Origin: Rhodopseudomonas sp. B29
Lineage (GTDB): Bacteria; Pseudomonadota; Alphaproteobacteria; Rhizobiales; Xanthobacteraceae
Reading direction: 5' to 3'
NCBI RefSeq assembly: GCF_000333455.1
Contig: NZ_BADD01000058.1
Coordinates: 1-40,140, forward strand
DNA: 40,140 bases
This document shows, one piece after another, positions 35,626-40,140 of this stretch. The notes under the pieces are model-generated. The model saw nothing but the letters and a program-made list of their open reading frames with translations, was not told the origin of the DNA and searched no databases. Within the stretch, counting starts at the first letter, position 1. Each line of letters begins with the position of its first letter. The translations under genes and the position numbers were made by a program.

Positions 35626-35931
35626 CTACTTGTCACGCGGCCGTCCCGCGCGACGCCGCGCGTATTGCTGAACACCGCCCCAGTCGCCTCGAATCAGCGC
35701 TTCTTTCTTGGCGCGGCTCCAGCCCTTCATCTGCCGCTCAACCGCGATGCCATCGGTGATGCGATCAAAGTGGCCGGACCAGACCAGCGTCACCGGCCTT
35801 CGGCTGGAGGTGTAGCCGGGAAACGTTCCTGCGTCATGTTGCGCAATCCGAGTGGAAAGATCATCGCCGGTGGCGCTGCCGATATAGTAGGAGCCATCGG
35901 CGCAGCGGAGCATGTAGACGTAGATGCCCAT
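35626..35931 (-). CDS. GIY-YIG nuclease family protein (UPF0213-like)
   Basis: Single-domain GIY-YIG endonuclease, 101 aa from ATG 35931. Seen: first motif Y4-V-Y6, second motif Y15-Y-I-G18, the conserved R28 and H32 (LSTRIAQHDAG), the SSRRPVTLVW strand, and the metal-binding E65 in AVERQMKGWSRAKKEALI. All expected catalytic positions are intact. ATG 35931 is chosen because AAGGA lies 8 bp upstream, and that sequence belongs to the right-hand repeat. An earlier in-frame ATG at 35940 is the ATGAC tip of the repeat itself. Function of chromosomal relatives is not settled; DNA nicking or repair is assumed. It is flanked on both sides by inverted copies of one palindromic repeat, which suggests that it acts on, or spreads with, these repeats. 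Confidence 0.92.
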   Translation of the reverse strand: MGIYVYMLRCADGSYYIGSATGDDLSTRIAQHDAGTFPGYTSSRRPVTLVWSGHFDRITDGIAVERQMKGWSRAKKEALIRGDWGGVQQYARRRAGRPRDK

Positions 35932-35935
35932 GGCG

Positions 35936-35982
35936 GTCATCCTTCGAGGCTCGCCCTGCGGGCGAGCACCTCAGGATGACGG
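35936..35982. repeat. Right 47-bp inverted repeat of the GIY-YIG cassette
   Basis: Starts GTCATCCTTCGAGGC and ends GCACCTCAGGATGACGG; exact reverse complement of the left repeat. On the minus strand its last bases give the ribosome site AAGGA for the nuclease gene. Confidence 0.93.
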
Positions 35983-36021
35983 TGCTTTGGAGTCAACGCG
36001 TAGTAAAGGCGAAGAGCAAAC

Positions 36022-36684
36022 TTACCGCCGCCGTGCCGCAGTCTTTTCGCTTCCCGCTGCCCCGCCGCCGGTCAGCGCCAGCGTCGCCACCGCAACCACG
36101 CGTTCGATCACCCCAATAACATCGTCGACGTCGCATTTGCCGTCTGACAGCCGCGTCAGGCGTTCGCTGTCGCGCACCGTCTGGTGCGCCATGGCGAGGG
36201 CGAAGTGCAGGCCCCAGTAGATGTCTTCGTCGGATTTGCCGGGCAGCGAGCGGCGCATTGCGGCGGCGAATTTGCGTAAGTGATCGATCTCGCGATTCTT
36301 GATCTTGCGGATCGGCGGGATGGTTTCGATCGAGGCGCGGATCATGAAGCGGGCGGCGTCGGAGCGTTCGCTGCCGGGGCCGAGGCAGCCGCGTAGCGTC
36401 GGGCCGATGAGAGCGCGGAGTACGGCCTCGATGGGCGCACGACCATTGCCCTCGGCCTCCGCGGCCTTGAGTTCGTTGAGCCGCTCGCGGTTCAGCGCGA
36501 TCGAACGCGTCACGAACAATTCGGCGATCAGTTCGTCCTTCGAGCCGAAGTGATAGTTCACCGCCGCGAGATTGACGTCGGCCGCTGCGACGATGTCGCG
36601 CAGCGTCACTTCGCCGAAGCCTCGGTCGGCATAGAGCCGTTCGGCGGCGCGCAGGATCGCGGTGCGGGTGAGGTCGGTGGACAT
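36022..36684 (-). CDS. TetR/AcrR family transcriptional regulator
   Basis: A 220-aa repressor: N-terminal helix-turn-helix at residues 5-52 (TRTAILRAAERLYADRGFGEVTLRDIVAAADVNLAAVNYHFGSKDELIAE) and a C-terminal ligand domain resembling the group with TetR_C domains found in fatty-acid or aromatic regulators (YWGLHFALAMAHQTVRDSERL). The frame stays open far upstream on the minus strand, but similarity starts at ATG 36684. Divergent from the acyl-CoA dehydrogenase gene, with which it shares a 258-bp promoter region; it probably controls that gene and itself. Confidence 0.92.
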   Translation of the reverse strand: MSTDLTRTAILRAAERLYADRGFGEVTLRDIVAAADVNLAAVNYHFGSKDELIAELFVTRSIALNRERLNELKAAEAEGNGRAPIEAVLRALIGPTLRGCLGPGSERSDAARFMIRASIETIPPIRKIKNREIDHLRKFAAAMRRSLPGKSDEDIYWGLHFALAMAHQTVRDSERLTRLSDGKCDVDDVIGVIERVVAVATLALTGGGAAGSEKTAARRR

Positions 36685-36718
36685 GCCGCCTGCTGGAAAA
36701 TGATCGAACTTGCTTTTC

Positions 36719-36743
36719 AAACGTGTGTATGAAACTATCGTTT
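36719..36743. promoter_or_regulatory. Operator-like inverted repeat between TetR gene and acyl-CoA dehydrogenase gene
   Basis: AAACG (36719-36723) and CGTTT (36739-36743) face each other across 15 bp within an AT-rich patch 35 bp upstream of the regulator's start. A weak promoter for the rightward gene, TTGCTT at 36710 with AACTAT 17 bp further, overlaps it. Evidence is only symmetry and position. Confidence 0.35.
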
Positions 36744-36942
36744 TATGGTCGGAAGTCAATGCGCGCCCGCGCGGCGGCCCGGCCAATCGGTCCCGCCGGA
36801 TGCCGCGGGAGCGCAGATTGGGTGCTTTGCTGCATCCGTGCCTGCGCTCGCGAAAAGGCTTGCGGCAATTCGCCGGGAGCGAGACAGTGCCGGCGAACCA
36901 AGGCCGGTGAACCAGGTCTGGAAAACACAAGAGGATCGCCCG

Positions 36943-38181
36943 ATGGATTTCACGATGTCCCCCCGCCAGCGGGAATGGCTCGACCGCGTCACTGCCTTCA
37001 TGGACACGCATGTCCGTCCGGCGGTGCCGATCTACAAGCAGCAGGATGCCGAGGGCGACCGCTGGAAGGTCATTCCGATCCTCGAAGACCTGAAGAAGAA
37101 GGCCAAGGCCGAAGGCCTGTGGAACATGTTCATGCCGCCGTCGTCGCACGACGACGATGAATTCCACGGCGCGGGACTGAGCAATCTCGAATACGCGCTG
37201 CTCTCCGAGCAGATGGGCCACATCTATTGGGCCTCCGAAGTGTTCAACTGCTCGGCGCCGGACACCGGCAATATGGAAGTGCTGATGCGCTACGGCACCA
37301 AGGAGCAGAAGCGCAAATGGCTGCGCCCCTTGATGGACGGTGAGATCCGCTCGGCGTTCCTGATGACCGAGCCGGCGGTGGCTTCGTCCGACGCCACCAA
37401 CATCGAGACCCGGATCGAGAAGGATGGCGATCACTACGTCATCAACGGGCGCAAGTGGTGGTCGTCGGGCGTCGGCGATCCGCGCTGCAAGGTCGCGATC
37501 GTGATGGGCAAGACCGATCTGTCGGCCGCCAAGCATCAGCAGCAGTCGCAGATCCTGGTGCCGCTCGACACGCCCGGCATCACCATCGAGAAGATGCTGC
37601 CGGTGTTCGGCTTTGACGACGCGCCGCACGGCCACGGCATGGTCAAGCTCGAGAACGTCCGCGTTCCGGCGTCGAACCTGCTGCTCGGCGAAGGCCGCGG
37701 CTTCGAGATCGCGCAGGGCCGCCTCGGCCCGGGCCGCATCCATCACTGTATGCGCACCATCGGCAAGGCCGAAGAGGCGCTGGAGAAGATGGTGAAGCGG
37801 CTGCAGTCGCGCACCGCGTTCGGCAAGAAGATCATCGAGTATTCGATCTGGGAGCAGCGCATCGCCGAGGCTCGCACCGACATCGAGATGAACCGGCTGC
37901 TTTGCCTCAAGGCCGCCGACATGATGGACAAGGTCGGCAATAAGACCGCGCAGCTCGAGATCGCCATGATCAAGGTGGCGGCGCCCAACATGGCGCTGAA
38001 GATCATCGACAACGCCATCCAGGCGTTCGGCGGTGCCGGCGTGTCGGACGAGGCGGGCCTCGCCAAGGACTACGCCAACATCCGCACGCTGCGTCTCGCC
38101 GACGGTCCGGACGAGGTGCACAACCGCGCTATCGCCCGCCTCGAGCTGAAGAAATACGCCAACGCGCCGACCAACCACTAA
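36943..38181 (+). CDS. Acyl-CoA dehydrogenase, ACAD10/11-like
   Basis: FAD-dependent acyl-CoA dehydrogenase, 412 aa. Seen: [20 protein letters not shown] (FAD and substrate loop), the mid-domain strand [32 protein letters not shown], the helix [57 protein letters not shown] with E391. The GPDEVH ending and the WWSSG loop are features of the ACAD10/11 and LvaC group as I know it. The next gene encodes an APH-type kinase, the partner domain in that group. ATG 36943 has GAGGA 7 bp before it; the frame upstream has no similarity. Confidence 0.93.
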   Translation: MDFTMSPRQREWLDRVTAFMDTHVRPAVPIYKQQDAEGDRWKVIPILEDLKKKAKAEGLWNMFMPPSSHDDDEFHGAGLSNLEYALLSEQMGHIYWASEVFNCSAPDTGNMEVLMRYGTKEQKRKWLRPLMDGEIRSAFLMTEPAVASSDATNIETRIEKDGDHYVINGRKWWSSGVGDPRCKVAIVMGKTDLSAAKHQQQSQILVPLDTPGITIEKMLPVFGFDDAPHGHGMVKLENVRVPASNLLLGEGRGFEIAQGRLGPGRIHHCMRTIGKAEEALEKMVKRLQSRTAFGKKIIEYSIWEQRIAEARTDIEMNRLLCLKAADMMDKVGNKTAQLEIAMIKVAAPNMALKIIDNAIQAFGGAGVSDEAGLAKDYANIRTLRLADGPDEVHNRAIARLELKKYANAPTNH

Positions 38182-38208
38182 GGTCGGGGCGTCGCAACCT
38201 TCAACAGT

Positions 38209-38279
38209 GTCATCGCCGGACTTGATCCGGCGATCCATCTTCTGAATAGATGGATGCCCGGGTCAAGCCCGGGCATGAC
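38209..38279. repeat. GTCAT-bounded inverted doublet (GTCATCGCCGGA subtype)
   Basis: A 71-bp element between the dehydrogenase and kinase genes. Left unit GTCATCGCCGGACTTGATCC with GGCGATCCATC, right unit GATGGATGCCCGGGTC ending AAGCCCGGGCATGAC, with a 9-base AT-rich centre. The two units differ in their loops but share the GTCAT/ATGAC tips and the GATCCATC/GATGGATG joint. Confidence 0.83.
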
Positions 38280-38321
38280 GATCTAGAAAAACAAGCTCCA
38301 CCGCCGTCAGGCGGACAAAGA

Positions 38322-39392
38322 GTGGGGACTCAGTTGGTCGGTTTCCGCAAAGACGACGACTACACCGGCACAAAGCCGGTCGAGGAACGCCACCGCATCG
38401 ACGAAGCCAGGCTGGCCGAGTGGATGCAGTCCAATGTCGAGGGCTATGCCGGGCCGCTCGAAGTGCAGCAATTCAAGGGCGGCCAGTCCAACCCGACCTA
38501 TCGGCTGAACACGCCGAGCCGCTCCTATGTGATGCGGCGCAAGCCGTTCGGCAAACTGCTGCCGTCCGCCCATGCGGTCGATCGTGAGTTCAAGGTGATC
38601 GCCGCGCTCGGCAAGCAGGGCTTCCCGGTCGCGCACGCCTATGCGCTGTGCATGGACGACAGTGTGATCGGCGCCGCCTTCTACATCATGTCGATGGAAG
38701 AGGGCCGGGTGTTCTGGGATCCGACGCTGCCGAGCCAGCCGCCGGAGATGCGCCGCGCGATCTTCACCAGCAAGATCGAAACGCTGGCGCTGCTGCACTC
38801 CTACGATCCGGAGAAGATCGGCCTCGGCGACTTCGGCAAGCCGGGCAATTATTTCGCCCGACAGGTCGATCGCTGGACCAAGCAGTATCGCGCCTCGGAG
38901 ACGCAATCGATCCCGGAGATGGACCGGCTGATCGAATGGCTGCCGAGCACGTTGCCCGAGCAGAAGCGCGTCAGCGTCGTGCACGGCGACTACCGGCTCG
39001 ACAACATGATCTTCCACGCCACCGAACCGAAGGTGCAGGCGGTGCTGGACTGGGAGCTGTCGACGCTGGGTGATCCGATGGCGGATTTCACCTATCTGTT
39101 GATGCAGTGGATCATGCCGGGTCTCGACGGCGCCGACTTCAAGGCGCTGAACCTGCCGACCATGGACGAGGCCGCGGCGATCTATTGCAAGGCGGCCGGC
39201 ATCGACGGCGTGCCGGATCTGAACTGGTACTTCGCCTACAACACGTTCCGCCTCGCCGGCATCACCCAGGGTATCGCCGGCCGTATCCGCGACGGGACGG
39301 CGGCGTCCGACAAAGCCAAGGAATCCGCCGCCCGCACGGTGCCGCTGGCCCAGGCGAGCTGGGCCTACGCCCAGAAGGCGGGCGCGAAGTAG
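38322..39392 (+). CDS. APH-type phosphotransferase family protein, partner of the acyl-CoA dehydrogenase
   Basis: Protein-kinase-like phosphotransferase, about 356 aa. Seen: the nucleotide-binding strand FKGGQSNPTYRL, YVMRRKP with the conserved Lys, the catalytic loop VVHGDYRLDNMIF with H221, D223 and N228, and the metal-binding L-D243-W-E. It belongs to the group fused to acyl-CoA dehydrogenases in ACAD10/11 and to LvaA of levulinate catabolism, which phosphorylate 4-hydroxyacyl-CoA; it is unlikely to be an antibiotic-resistance kinase. The start is unsure: GTG 38322 after GGCGGA is chosen, since the earlier ATG at 38250 lies inside a palindromic repeat. Confidence 0.88.
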   Translation: MGTQLVGFRKDDDYTGTKPVEERHRIDEARLAEWMQSNVEGYAGPLEVQQFKGGQSNPTYRLNTPSRSYVMRRKPFGKLLPSAHAVDREFKVIAALGKQGFPVAHAYALCMDDSVIGAAFYIMSMEEGRVFWDPTLPSQPPEMRRAIFTSKIETLALLHSYDPEKIGLGDFGKPGNYFARQVDRWTKQYRASETQSIPEMDRLIEWLPSTLPEQKRVSVVHGDYRLDNMIFHATEPKVQAVLDWELSTLGDPMADFTYLLMQWIMPGLDGADFKALNLPTMDEAAAIYCKAAGIDGVPDLNWYFAYNTFRLAGITQGIAGRIRDGTAASDKAKESAARTVPLAQASWAYAQKAGAK

Positions 39393-39412
39393 TTACGGTT
39401 ATCGAGATAAGA

Positions 39413-39450
39413 AAAGGCGCGGTCCGCAAGGATCGCGCCTTTGTTCTTCT
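39413..39450 (+). terminator. Rho-independent terminator after the kinase gene
   Basis: AAAGGCGCGGTCC (39413-39425), GCAA tetraloop, GGATCGCGCCTTT (39430-39442), then GTTCTTCT. A 13-bp stem with one wobble and a T-rich tail, 20 bp after the stop codon. Confidence 0.85.
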
Positions 39451-39454
39451 CCCC

Positions 39455-39551
39455 GTCATTCCGGGGCGCTCGCGTAGCGAGCGAACCCGGAATCCCGAGG
39501 TGGTAAGCAAAGAGATTCCGGGTTCGCGCCTACGGCGCGCCCCGGAATGAC
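39455..39551. repeat. GTCAT-bounded inverted doublet (GTCATTCCGGGG subtype)
   Basis: A 97-bp element. The left unit starts GTCATTCCGGGGCGC and ends GAACCCGGAATC; the right unit starts GATTCCGGGTTCGCGCC and ends CGCCCCGGAATGAC, with a spacer of about 19 bp. It stands directly beside the IS110-type transposase gene, whose stop is only 16 bp away. Confidence 0.86.
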
Positions 39552-39567
39552 ATAAGCGTAGCAACCA

Positions 39568-40140
39568 TTAAAGCGCGATAGGGTTTTCCACCCATGGGGA
39601 GCCGCGCTGGACGACGGTGTTGGCGTAGATGAGAAGCTTGCGAGCACAGGCGACGAGGACGTAGTTGTGTGCATGGCCTCGAGCTCTGTGATGGGCGTAA
39701 AAAGCGCACAGGGCCTTGTTCCAGCGGAAGGAGGCCGGCAGCGCTGCGGCGAACAGCGAGCGCCGTAAGCGGGCTCGGCCGCCGCCGATATGGCGCTCTC
39801 CCTTGTGCTTGCCGCTTTCATCGTCGAACGGCGCCAGGCCGGCGAGAGCCGCGGCCTTTTCTCGGCTGATTTGGCCGAGTTCGGGCATGCGGATGATCAG
39901 TGCCAGTGCCGTCCGCTCACCGATGCCGGGGACGCTGAGCACGAGATCGAGACGCTGCGCCAGATCGGCATGTTGGCGCAATTGGCCGGCAATTCTTGCG
40001 AGCTCGGCGAGCCGTCGCGCCTTCAGCCGATCGATGTCACCCAGGACCAGCCGCCGCCGCCGTGGCTCGTCGATATGTTCGAGCCGGGTCTTGAGCCGGG
40101 CGATGTCTTCTTCGATCTGCTCGACGAACGTCAGGTGATC
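39568..40140 (-). CDS. IS110 family transposase, C-terminal part (5' part outside window)
   Basis: 190 codons without a start, running off the right edge. The sequence has a long charged helix region (QIEEDIARLKTRLEHIDEPRR), then the Transposase_20 domain: VLSVPGIGERTALALIIRMPELG, AALAGLAPFDDESGKHKGERHIGGGRARLRRSLFAAA and KALCAFYAHHRARGHAHNYVLVACARKLLIYANTVV. The catalytic Ser-containing C-terminal domain is present; the N-terminal RuvC-like DEDD domain lies outside. IS110 elements move with a bridge RNA normally encoded at the 5' side of the gene, so it would lie beyond the window. The short 3' end beside a palindromic repeat fits the known habit of this family. Confidence 0.93.
   Translation of the reverse strand, partial: DHLTFVEQIEEDIARLKTRLEHIDEPRRRRLVLGDIDRLKARRLAELARIAGQLRQHADLAQRLDLVLSVPGIGERTALALIIRMPELGQISREKAAALAGLAPFDDESGKHKGERHIGGGRARLRRSLFAAALPASFRWNKALCAFYAHHRARGHAHNYVLVACARKLLIYANTVVQRGSPWVENPIAL

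Larger units (their letters stand above)
35559..35982. mobile_element. Candidate mobile cassette: GIY-YIG gene between 47-bp perfect inverted repeats
   Basis: A 424-bp unit whose two ends (35559-35605 and 35936-35982) are exact reverse complements of one another over 47 bp. The only gene inside is a small GIY-YIG nuclease. The end repeats are themselves palindromic (GTCATCCT...AGGATGAC) and belong to a dispersed repeat subfamily that also occurs at 8656-8760. No target-site duplication is apparent beside the ends. The unit lies neatly between a transporter operon and a TetR gene. The name 'mobile' is inference from structure. Confidence 0.6.

Noticed and set aside
36685..38238. Extension of the TetR frame far upstream on the minus strand
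   Set aside because: It is the antisense of the acyl-CoA dehydrogenase; TetR similarity begins at ATG 36684.
38322..39392. Aminoglycoside resistance kinase
   Set aside because: Linkage to an acyl-CoA dehydrogenase and the long form place it with the ACAD10/11 and LvaA-type kinases rather than antibiotic kinases.

Overview
The window looks like chromosome of a Rhodopseudomonas/Bradyrhizobium-type alphaproteobacterium (Nitrobacteraceae, most like Rhodopseudomonas palustris). This rests on the very high GC, the gene content and order of the division/cell-wall cluster, the tRNA-Gly sequence, and many short palindromic intergenic repeats that begin with GTCAT and end with ATGAC. The species assignment is inference; no database was searched.

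Layout. 1-682 (-): 5' part of an AmpD-type amidase. 1249-10198 (+): front half of the dcw cluster, rsmH-ftsL-ftsI-murE-murF-mraY-murD. It makes lipid II precursors and the septal transpeptidase. murD is split by a frameshift, and the usual ftsW-murG-murC genes do not follow. 10182-16380 (-): a tight five-gene operon of unknown pathway (TPP enzyme, mandelate-racemase-like enolase, internally duplicated membrane protein, gluconate-2-dehydrogenase-type small subunit, GMC flavoprotein). 16645-23242: a lone Rieske protein, an M50 protease, a DUF2188-like small protein, a transglutaminase-like protein, glgX, and a DUF4142 plus YciE/DUF892 pair. Much of this resembles a general stress-response neighbourhood.

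23614-24383: tRNA-Gly(TCC) followed by one lower-GC gene of foreign appearance. 24439-29787: a TetR repressor divergent from a two-gene RND efflux pump, with two TACC-N4-GGTA operator-like sites between them. 30149-35529: a complete LIV-type (HAAT) ABC importer (binding protein, two permeases, two ATPases). 36022-39392: a TetR regulator divergent from an acyl-CoA dehydrogenase and an APH-type kinase, the two activities that are fused in animal ACAD10/11 and paired as LvaC/LvaA in Pseudomonas. The importer and this pair may together take up and degrade a (hydroxy)acid. 39568-40140 (-): C-terminal part of an IS110-family transposase, beside a GTCAT-type repeat.

The most unusual structure is at 35559-35982. 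A small GIY-YIG nuclease gene sits between two perfect 47-bp inverted copies of one of the GTCAT-bounded palindromes. The copy upstream of the gene supplies its Shine-Dalgarno sequence. The same repeat subfamily occurs alone as an inverted doublet at 8656-8760, and other GTCAT...ATGAC repeats lie at 4498, 18617, 38209 and 39455. The layout recalls REP/RAYT systems, but with a GIY-YIG enzyme in place of a Y1 transposase.
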